Shown here piece after piece: positions 55,156 to 64,000 of a DNA stretch of 64,000 nt. Below the pieces are notes generated by a model, which had not been told where the DNA came from, did not search any database, and saw only the letters and a list, made by a program, of their open reading frames with translations. The DNA is taken from assembly GCA_019009955.1 (NCBI GenBank), contig CM032228.1:175101501-175165500 (forward strand). Reading direction: 5' to 3'. Source of the DNA: Riptortus pedestris. Taxonomy: Eukaryota > Arthropoda > Insecta > Hemiptera > Alydidae. The stretch's first letter is position 1, and each line of letters opens with the position of its first letter. The position numbers and the translations under genes were made by a program.

Positions 55156-58010
55156 TAAGAACTGTGGAAGAACCATCTCCTATTTTGCATTTCTTTCCCA
55201 CAAGATCTCATGTGTGAATCGTACTCGTGGAAAACCACTTGCTAACTTCCTTCAATATGGCATGGTGCCGGAAGCGTTTTTGATAATAATGATAAGGGCT
55301 CACAAGGTGATTCCTACCACCAATCGGTTATATGATTTGTTTCAGTTTCAACAAATAACCGACCCGGCACAGCCCGTTGCCGGGCAACCTTTGTTTGAGT
55401 TCTACTTTTACACCCATACCAAAACACAAAAACCCCTTAAAATAGAACTCCGAGTTCAGAACTATTAGTACCACCTCGCGTGGCTTGTCGGCCCGCGGCA
55501 GTCACCACCGGCCGTGGTATAAGAAAACTGGGCCTCAGATAAAAAAAAAATTAAAAGTCCGGTTAGAGGTAAGGGAAAAATGTTACCAATAATTATTGGT
55601 ATTAATTATAATTAATGTTATTACATATTGTTTCCTTCCTCAAGATGGTATTAGAAAAAGTCATGGACATTACTGGAAACTATATTCAATTTTTAATAAT
55701 AAATAAAAACCATCTTCTGGTCAACAACAGTCCATGAACGGGACCCTGGTAACCGGCTTTGGTGGAATGTAGTCTGGTCAGCTATCTCTACCATAATTAG
55801 TTGGCATTGCCGATCAGATATAGGTATTTCTTTAGGCAACTAGCAGCTAAAATGGCCTCACGATGCTGAGAGTGCACCAACGGAATGGATAGTGATTGAC
55901 GACCAAACTCGAAACACAATCTACGGCCAAATAATATTTAGTGAACAGTTCATGGTATCTTTAGTACACCAGTACAGAATTTTGTGCCTCATGTGTCCCT
56001 ATAATATCTAATGGCAGTGCTAAAAAAAATTCAAGAATACTTTCCTAACCTTGGAACCTCCACTGGCCTCATATTAGCTCGATCCTTTTGGAATGACTTC
56101 ACCTTTCATTTTAACTGCCAACGCTATGTTCTCCTAAAGTTGCGATTCTCCCCTAACTCCAGAGCTAGTACGATTCCGGTCTTCTCATCATATATTTTCT
56201 ATTTCTTTCCTTTTAATTATCATGTGCTGGACAGGTTAGCTGTAATGTTATTAATCCCTTCTTTCAAACCTCCGTAATGTTCCTGTAATTAAAGGTCTCC
56301 CTCTAGAAATAGTCTATCCTCCTGCGTTCTTTTCATGCGAAAGGCCCCATGTTTAAGGACGGTCTTTGCATTGCTCCTTGAGTATCTTAGATTGCTTGAA
56401 CCAAGATGATACACTTGGAAGAAGTGTTCGGAGTTCGAACAGGCTTCCCATGTAAAAAGGTAGGGAGTGTATAATTGAGTGGACTGTATGAGTTTAAAAA
56501 TTAGAATATCATTGTGAGACAAGAGCCAATATATATTGAAGTAATTCATGTTATAGGAGGAAAACCTATTGTGGGAAGACGTAGGGTTAGTGTGTTAATT
56601 TACATGTGCCTGATGATGAGGATTATGATAATGCTGGTGATGAAGATGATGGTCTCGGTTTTAGGCTTCTATACATCTGATACAATCTGCCTGTGTACCT
56701 TATAAGTGGGGGCTGGTCATGGTTGCCTTTGAAACGTGGTGCATTGGATCTTATAATTTCGAATGTGTGAGTACTCACATATCCGTGTTACGTTTTCTCC
56801 TTCGTTCTTATCACTCTCCTTGTTTCTCAGCGTGATCGCCCGTTTTAACACTTACTCTCCCATGTTGATTTTCTTTCGCACATAAAATAGGAAATAGGTG
56901 TAGTCTATACATGGGCCTAGGATAGGTAGCCCCCTCTCCCTGGAGGCTTGACGTGCTGGCAACGACCGCAGTCACGGTGGTCTTCTTAAAAATGAGTGGA
57001 CGGCGGGTAAAGTCATCGACTCGCGCGTACTGCCTACATTCTTCGAGGACTTCATTCTTCAGGGAACAAAAAGCTCCAGGTTAAACATGTATGTAGAAAT
57101 CGCGGGGTTTCTATCTCGTGTTTTCTCTAATTTATTTTTTCTGTCTTCCATGTCAATTGTATCTCTGTTTCTCGCCTTAGAAGATTATTGGACTCGAAAA
57201 GTTTCTGTGTGTAGGTGAAATTTCTGTTTCTTGTTAAAACCAACTAAAGCTTATTTGGGTAGCATTAGTTGTTTCAGCTTAGCAATATTTTCCTGCCTTT
57301 CCTGAAAATTATCGTCTCCAGTAGTTACAAAAAATCATTTCTTCCCCTTAATACGCGTCAAGTTTCGTTGCTTGCTGCTTTAATTTAATTAATTTATTTT
57401 AGTACTACGTTTCTTATTTGTTTGTAAATAAAATTTATCGAGCAAATATAATGATAATTAAAGTTTTACTATGTTAAGTCTGTAGTACTAAATGCCATTT
57501 ACAATGTCCTTTCTTAACATTGAAACGAGAAAGTTTCTAACGAATATAAAAGCATATCATAGAAGTAACGGGTTGTTGTTGAATATAGTAAAGTTTGGAA
57601 GGGTAATTCAACAAGTAATGGTTTCTGTGCTGAGTAAGCTGTCTCTTAGTAGCTGCCAGTAAAGGAAATTGCATCATCAAAGTGATAAATGAAGCGGAAC
57701 GTAAAGAGTTCTTGGAAGAACGCTTTCTCTATCATTAAAGGTCAAGAGATCTTCATCTACCTCCTGTTTGAGCTTGTCTAATTTATTTTGAGAAGACGGT
57801 TTCTCCTTTTTTATACCCTCATTGCCTTACTGACAACTGGATTCAAATCCTGTTTTATGAAGTCTAATAGGAGATTTTCCCCGAGAAGAGAAAATCTTCA
57901 AACATTTCTAAAAGTCCTCTGAAACTTCCTTAATAGGCATTTACAGATATCTAAGTCAAAAATGAGTTTCTTTGAAACGCTTGTGTGCGGTGCATGTGGA
58001 TGTGTGTATG

Positions 58011-58014
<4 letters not shown>
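55156..58014. other. No recognised gene
   Basis: Mostly AT-rich; a slightly GC-rich patch at 55200-55520 (84-codon frame, no domain; CCCGGCACAGCCCGTTGCCGGG stem at about 55364-55385). Other frames show no domain. Confidence 0.4.

Positions 58015-58055
<41 letters not shown>
58015..58055. repeat. (TA)n microsatellite
   Basis: About 20 units next to TGTGTGTATGTATGTA; no HINE-like flanks. Confidence 0.95.
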
Positions 58056-58060
<5 letters not shown>

Positions 58061-59059
58061 AATAAAGAAAGATAAAACCGGCTATATCTGAGGGACAATT
58101 AAACAAAAATATGAAAAGCAACTGCCGTTTAAGGGGCATGGTTGGTTACGAAATGCCCACTTCAAACAGTAGCTGAATAGTACTAGTTCCATAGAATAAC
58201 TCGATATAGATCTAGATGAAAATGAAGTTTGGGGAGGCGTTTGAGTTGTCTACTGAATGTAGTAATCACATTGGATGAAATCAAAATGCTAATACCACCG
58301 GGATAAAGGGAAGGGAGAACTGCCAGAAGAATAGGGCGAGCTATTGATGAAGCAAACGCATTAGTTTATTATGAGTATATTCGGAAATGTAAAATAAAAG
58401 CATCTGATTTCCTTTCTTCAAGTATTGAAATATTCATGAGGGTATAATTACAGAGGTATCTCACTATCCCCAACAGCACACATGCAGTAGTACAAGATCC
58501 TGACATACATGATCAGGCTTAATAAAATTGACCCTGAAACAAGCCGAACCTAAAAGAAATTCTTTCTCTAAAAAAATACTTGAAAAGCATTCCACACTGA
58601 GTACAATACCGCATATGCATCAGTCCACGGATATTTTTAATAACGATAGAACTTTAATTTCAAGAAACACGTCTTCGATTAATCAGTGCAAGTATCATTG
58701 GTTCATGTTATCCAGTGTTGGAGAAGAAAAGGTGACTCGGAATTTTGGTAATTACCAGACACGGACTAATAAAGTCTTTAAAAAGAACTTTATTAATAAA
58801 TTAGTGGATTGAGGAAAATCCTCCATGTCGGAATGCCCACAACTTAACTGACAAAATGAAAGTATAAGTATTATAGTTTATTAGATGAGAATTAAAGGTG
58901 GAAGCAGCAGCATTTTTTTTTTTGCATATTTTTAAAGAATCAAATTTCTTAACTCGTTACTCCCAAAGGTTTGAGATTTTTATTTAGGTACAGCCATCTC
59001 TAAAAGTTGACATAATTTTCATACTGGGCTGGAAAAACACAATTAAAAAAGCTCTTTTG

Positions 59060-59121
<62 letters not shown>

Positions 59122-59589
59122 TTCGTGTTTTGAAATTTTTATATCTTTGTAAATGTTCACCATGTTTTGCTTCATCATGTTTCCAGTCCACCAGATTATG
59201 GGACTATCTGTTGCTTTAATGCATTTGCATTTACTTCTGGAGTGTATCAAATTTAAGTAAGAGTTTTTGTAAATTTCTTTAATGAGTAATAATATTAATT
59301 TTTATAGACTTGGATTTCTAAATCTGCAAGATATTTATTTAAGCATAATTCCATTCTTTTATAAGTGAGGTAACATTTATATTAAGCATACATATGTAAC
59401 TTTTATTCATTGAGAATTGTATTCTCGCCCTTATTAATAATACCTGGTGTCTAGATGGTAAAGAACTTCGTCATAAATGCACCAATACAAAAATTGGAAC
59501 TAATTAAACTACCTTTCACATGGTACCACTTTCTAAAATCCACCAGAATATTTTGTTTTGTGAAATAAGCAATACTGAAATAAACGGAA
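58056..59589. other. No recognised gene; (TA)n(TG)n at 59064-59121
   Basis: A 94-codon frame at 58528 shows no domain. Confidence 0.45.
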
Positions 59590-59624
59590 GGATCAAAAAG
59601 GTCAAAGACCTCCACTCTTAATAC

Positions 59625-59695
59625 TTTTTTTATTACAGACAAAGTACTTTCGGGGCGAACCGACCCATCTTCAGTGCTCTGTGACACAACATTTA
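59625..59695 (-). ncRNA. Hammerhead-like core, third Penelope-like element
   Basis: Minus strand CACTGAAGATGGGTCGG..CGCCCCGAAAGTAC: CTGAAGA, stem GGG..CCC, GAAA. Stem III and the cleavage site are unclear. Confidence 0.4.
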
Positions 59696-60051
59696 TACTT
59701 TCAAAAACATGTAATATATATGAATAAATTAATAAATAAATGTAAAAGTCAACAAAGGTAGTCAAATATTAAAAAAAATTAAACCGAACAAATATATAAA
59801 ATGCAATGCTACACTTATGACTAAAACGTTACAAAATAAATATTAAAAGAAACAAATAACAAAATAACTAGGAGATGGAGAGGAACTGACCTTGAGTTGG
59901 TCCCTATTGAGCCGACATCTCCGGCGAGACTGGGAGCCAACTCGGGCCAGGGCAGCTACTGCAGAGGACAGAACATGCCTGAGCACGCCACCCTCCCCCC
60001 TGATATTAATATTCTTATCCTCCAGCATGTCCATCCTGATCCATAACTGTT

Positions 60052-60530
60052 CTACCAGATCCATTTTCTTCCCTTTGCCAAGGTGGTCGAGCACCTCGAA
60101 CTCAACTGCATTTGCTCATGGCCTTCATTTATCATGTGTTTACGTACCTCCGATGTCTTGGTGGAAAGGTGCTCTTTTATTCTGCTCCTTAGTTTCCTTC
60201 CACTTTGCCCCACATATGAGCTTCCGCAAGTCAGGCAAGCAACCCGATACACACCAGATCTATCCAGTGGATTGACCGCATCCTTAATTCTTGGGAGCAT
60301 TTGTTTTAGGGAGCTTAGACTTCGATAGGCAGTACGAAGGCCAACCTTTTCCAGCATGCGTCCTAGCTTCTTGGAAAATTTCCCTAGGTATGGGATGCTG
60401 AGTTAGGCCACAGGATTACGAGTCTCACTCTCGCCTAGGTTCAATTCATCTTGGACCATCTTTGCGAATCGGCGCTCCATGACTTTATCCACCATTCTCT
60501 CATCCAGATCTTATCCGCCATCCTTCCGTT
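60052..60530 (-). pseudogene. Penelope-like linker and GIY-YIG endonuclease fragment
   Basis: Minus strand: DERMVDKVMERRFAKMVQ (about 60500), SIPYLGKFSKKLGRM (about 60395), then a 101-codon frame with LKQMLPRIKDAVNPL and GVYRVACLTCGSSYVGQSGR, the GIY-YIG signature with C-x2-C, and RIKEH. A stop lies between the first two pieces and a frameshift follows at about 60085. The RT domain is absent. Confidence 0.8.
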
Positions 60531-61100
60531 GATGATGTACCTCCACCAGCCAGCCCAAATCCAGAATACTGAAATACATGAACTTCACTTTTTTTGTTAG
60601 GATATTGAATTATAATACAAATTAATACTTATTTTTTTGACCTGATGGGGGGTTTGTGGGCAAGACTTCAAGAACTGCAAATTAATTAATTACCCCCGCC
60701 CAATACATCTTCTTGGGAATACCTTGGTTCCTTCCCAACTAACTTGCGAGAGTTGTGCTGGGCAGTCATGTAACAGCTACTACATTATTCTTTCCTGTAC
60801 CAGTGGGATGTCTTCTAGTAGTTGTTAAAGGGTTTCCAACAGAAATCAAGCAAATATCTCTTTATTAGAAGCGTTTTGGGAAAAATACCTGCCCTCAATA
60901 AATTCAGCAAAATTCATTTAAGTTTAATTCATCACCCTGTCCTGTACAGTCACGGGGAATTTTTGGTTCTTGTAGCATCCATGTGAAGAGGGTATTGATG
61001 TATGCTCTGAAAGCGCTCTGACGCAAAGAATAAACAACTGTGAAGGAACTAGGCCTTCCTTTTCTCACTTACGTTAATAATTCCTTCACCATCCAAACAC

Positions 61101-61499
61101 TAAAAAATGGTTATCATTTAATCTTATAATCCTATCATCAGTTACCTGGTTTTCCATGGGTATATTTTCCTATGGGAGGTTACTTTTGGCAAGATAGCGT
61201 CTGGTGAATGAACTTAACGCGAATAATGCACCTCAAGCGGTTGTTCGATAATATTTAATAAAAAGGAAGCAAATATACAGTTCCGTTTTGTACAAGCGCT
61301 TTCAGACATAATATTCCGACTCTACTGAACCTTAACCAAATGTGTAAACATTCTCATATTTGGTAAGAATTCAGTGAACAGAAGCGGAGGAGAAAAAACA
61401 TTAAAAAATAAATAGAAATTGAGTAAAAGAGAAGTAAGAAAACCTCGGTTCTTCTACTTACTTATAAAACATTTAACGCAATCTTTATAATTACTTAAA
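61101..61499. other. Possible further Penelope-like scrap; otherwise nothing
   Basis: Minus strand GTCTGAAAGCGCTTGTAC at about 61310 echoes the CTCTGAAAGCGCTC word of the termini. Confidence 0.3.
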
Positions 61500-61919
61500 T
61501 TGAATGAGAGAGGAGTCAAAAAAGGCTGTGTAAAGTACACAGTAGTCGGAATACAAAGAAAACACAGGATCGTTCCAATATGTGATGGAGAACATTTTGG
61601 AGAATGGATACATACTAACCCACTATTTTCAAAAGATATACAAATACTAGGCACATTATGTCTGTTTTTGAACTGGTACATCAAATGGAAGACGTCTTTA
61701 CAAGAAACAGATAGAGGAAAACAATTTTTTTTTTATCAAAAGAAGAAGTTCTGGAAGGTAAAGTATCCAGATCAGGATCGTATAAAAATAATGCTAATGA
61801 TTTATTTTTGGGCCAAGCACTTTTATAATACGCGCTCTATCTTCAGAGCCCTACCGGTAAACACAAACAAAAAACAAGAGAACAATAAAACATATTATAA
61901 AACCATTGTGAAAAACTGA
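61500..61919 (+). CDS. Unassigned 139-codon ORF
   Basis: In an AT-rich context, a 140-codon frame (first residues MNERGVKKGCVKYTVV) is longer than expected by chance, but no domain is recognised. Composition is Lys/Asn/Tyr-rich, as any frame would be at this base content. Central residues include GEHFGEWIHTNPLF and LCLFLNWYIKW. No upstream promoter or splice signals were judged. Perhaps a chance ORF or an old transposon piece. Confidence 0.2.
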   Translation: MNERGVKKGCVKYTVVGIQRKHRIVPICDGEHFGEWIHTNPLFSKDIQILGTLCLFLNWYIKWKTSLQETDRGKQFFFYQKKKFWKVKYPDQDRIKIMLMIYFWAKHFYNTRSIFRALPVNTNKKQENNKTYYKTIVKN

Positions 61920-62749
61920 TATGTATCAAAAAATTTATTTTAAAAAAAATCGTATACCCTTGTAAAAATAAATAAAAAATAAATTGTTTTCAGATTGCCG
62001 GAAGTGTAGGCTTCCAAATTCAAGAATGAAGAGAACTGCCTTCACAAAAATAAGTCTTTTTCTTTTTTTTTTTTGATATTATACTACCGACGTTGTTATG
62101 TAAAATTCAAAGAAAATGCCAACTGCAGTACTTTACTATTTTATTTTTTCTTATAGCGGTCAACAGTATAATTTGCTCTACAGTTCGACCATTATAACCA
62201 TGAATTTCACTTTTATTTGATACTACCTAAAATAGTGGAACCAAAGAAACGGTGCAAAAACTACTTTTAGTTGGCGGATCTCGTTCAAACTATGTCTGTT
62301 GTTTATTGTGGGATTGAAAAAGTTTTTATATTGGTTGTATTAGATTTTTGAAGGTTTGGCTTGGGGGTTAGAGTGAGAGGTGCTCACTGACATTTATAGT
62401 ATTTTCTTATTTTTTATGGTTCAAAATTCAAAGGGATATTTCTATAATATTACTCTTTTTATTTTTGTAGTTTAAACAAAATTATATTTTTGTTGTAGTT
62501 ATAGACATCAATATTAATGAAATAACACAAAATGTTTGTAAATTTTCTTTTAATTATTCTGTTACTAGCTTCTTACGTCATTGAAATTATATCTGTTTCC
62601 CTCCTGATTATTTTCTTCTATGTCAGATCCTTGGCTTCCTCAACATTTGTTCCTGGGTGACCGCGTTTTCCCGAGATTGTTGATGGTTGTTCTGCTGTCT
62701 AGGTTTCCTCCTTAAGTTTGAACCTCTACTGCAACGTTAACTATGTTGC
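61920..62749. other. No recognised gene
   Basis: AT-rich; nothing recognised. Confidence 0.5.
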
Positions 62750-62889
62750 TTTTTAGCAGATTTTCCTTAAGGGAAATCAGCTGTTGAGGTCGTATTCACG
62801 ACGCGATTTTCAAAAATTGTCTTCAAATGCCCATCGATCCTACCCAGGAGATGACTAAAATGAAGTCCGTTCAAAATTATAAATATATA

Positions 62890-62949
<60 letters not shown>

Positions 62950-63500
62950 TGGTCTGTTAACACTCTAGCAGAAATTGCGGTCGCAATTTTTGCTTGATCG
63001 TTACCAAACTCAAAACTTAAACGTTTTATGTAAACATAAAGATCAAGTTCGTTAATGGCTGAAATCGGACGAGTGGGAGGGGGGTTTAGAGGGAAGGATT
63101 TTCGAAAATAACTCCGTTACTATACGTCGGATCGAAGAAATGAATAGAATCAATCTTATTGCAAATTAAATTTACTAAAAATATTGTTATATACATGTAT
63201 TCTCTACTTTCAATATTAACCGAGATATGTGCATTTTTCAGTTTTCAGCCTTAAGCAAACCCACACTTCTACTCATGTTATATAAACAATACTGGGTTAT
63301 GTTGCAAACCACATCATACGAAGCTTAAATACCAATAATTGTATTCAAGAGACATTTTTTCTACGTGATACATGCAAATATGCTGTGGTGACCCCCCCCC
63401 CCTTCTTACGTTTTTGGAATACTTAAATTTGATTGATTGAGATCAAAATTATTTAGATTCATTATAAATTACAGTACTAGATGCAGTAAAAAGTTTTCAA
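62750..63500 (-). mobile_element. HINE-like long-form element, 5' end missing
   Basis: Minus strand 3' end hairpin (GATTTCCCTTAAGGAAAATC) at about 62760, (TA)n 62881-62942, all middle blocks (CTCTAGCAGAAATTGCGGTCGC shows an 8-bp insertion), TTGCTTAAGGCTGAAAACTG, the G-run as C-run 63392-63402 and part of the long-form block ending near 63500. The farthest 5' part is absent. Confidence 0.75.
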
Positions 63501-64000
63501 TCAAATTAATACGTTTGTTCGCAGAAGAATCAACTCCGCGAAGAGTGAAGTAGGCACAAGACCTCCATGACGTCATCCACCGCCACTCATCCTTGCCCTG
63601 GACTGGGACCTCGCTGCTAGCGCATCCAGCCACGAGGGGGACAGGCAGGAAAGGGCAAGAAGAAGACGACAAGATGGGAGCCTAGTGCGGCTAGTGTAAG
63701 AAGCCATTATCATCGAAGTGAAAAACCCCCTCAAAACGTAGGAGTAGGCCTAAAAGGGCCTGTCGGGCGATGAGGCTGGGAGGAAACAAGGAGGGAAGAA
63801 ACCCCAATGAGCAATCAGTGAGACATAAATGAAAACTGATAAATATTATCTGTCGCTTGATAGGAACGTTGATTAACATGATCAAAATTAGACCGGATCG
63901 AAATATTGAAAACTTGCAACTTTGAATGAACAAAGCTCCCAAAAGCCGTACCTTATTTATGATTCAATTATTTTTCAAGGTTCAGGATTAATGTAAAAAC
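63501..64000. other. No recognised gene; GC-richer patch at 63580-63690
   Basis: The patch has frames on the minus strand without a domain. It could be an exon or a promoter region of a host gene beyond the window. Confidence 0.35.

Larger units (their letters stand above)
59590..61100 (-). mobile_element. Third Penelope-like element, decayed, with inverted arm
   Basis: Minus strand: linker and GIY-YIG coding (60530-60050), 3' side and terminus (59760-59600). A plus-oriented terminus of the related type lies on the right (60950-61095: TGCTCTGAAAGCGCTCTGACGCAAAGAATAAACAAC). As in the other two, body and inverted terminal copy are combined. The arms seem to come from different subfamilies, or are very divergent. 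Confidence 0.65.

Noticed and set aside
55364..55385. CCCGGC..GCCGGG stem as a second Helitron end
   Set aside because: No CTAG follows at the right distance on either strand.

Overview
This is a transposon-dense, AT-rich nuclear window from an animal, most likely an insect. The reasons are the mix of elements (Penelope-like retroelements with GIY-YIG endonuclease, Helitron and Helentron-type rolling-circle elements, piggyBac-type TTAA elements, Ty3/gypsy LTR elements, an R2-type non-LTR element), long (TA)n microsatellites and tRNA-like SINE fragments. No prokaryotic operon, rRNA, tRNA gene or CRISPR array was seen. The species cannot be named from the sequence.

The only host-gene-like coding sequence is at the left edge (3-680): the 3' end of a gene whose last domain is a PHD-type C4HC3 zinc finger. 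A small retrocopy-like 3' end lies at 27208-27530. Nearly every other long reading frame is a transposon remnant, a repeat read as protein, or an antisense shadow.

Layout. 0.7-2.2 kb: two copies of a repeat family (here 'HINE-like') and a Penelope-type terminus. 3.0-5.2 kb: decayed R2-like retrotransposon between 71-bp direct repeats. 10.3-10.5 kb: non-LTR RT scrap. 13.4-16.9 kb: gypsy integrase fragment split by a nearly intact Penelope-like element (13722-16708) with a 12-bp target duplication and an inverted terminal arm. 18-20.2 kb: HINE-like copies. 21.5-22.2 kb: gypsy integrase relic. 22.8-25.0 kb: HINE-like copy split inside its TA repeat by a non-autonomous Helitron. 25.4-32.5 kb: a dense HINE-like cluster with a head-to-tail array, plus an LTR fragment. 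33.56-37.04 kb: a three-level nest, Penelope-like element > piggyBac-type element (TTAA at both ends) > second Penelope-like element arranged head-to-head. 37-40 kb: more HINE-like and Penelope termini. 41.1-41.8 kb: solo LTR. 42.3 kb: fold-back element. 43.3-43.8 kb: RT relic. 44.3-45.4, 47.4-48.0 and 54.1-55.2 kb: piggyBac-type elements with TTAA duplications. 46.3-46.6 kb: tandem hairpin repeats. 51.6-53.2 kb: internally deleted gypsy-type LTR element. 59.6-61.1 kb: a third Penelope-like element. 62.75-63.5 kb: a long HINE-like copy.

The most distinctive content is (i) the HINE-like family: at least a dozen copies in several size forms, with subterminal inverted repeats AGCAGATTTCCC/GGGAAATCTGCT, a 3' hairpin, a fixed internal microsatellite and, in long forms, a fixed G-tract; (ii) Penelope-like termini carrying hammerhead-ribozyme-like cores (CTGANGA, stem, GAAA); and (iii) insertions nested closely enough to order in time. 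All family assignments come from motifs and repeat comparison by eye; no database search was possible.
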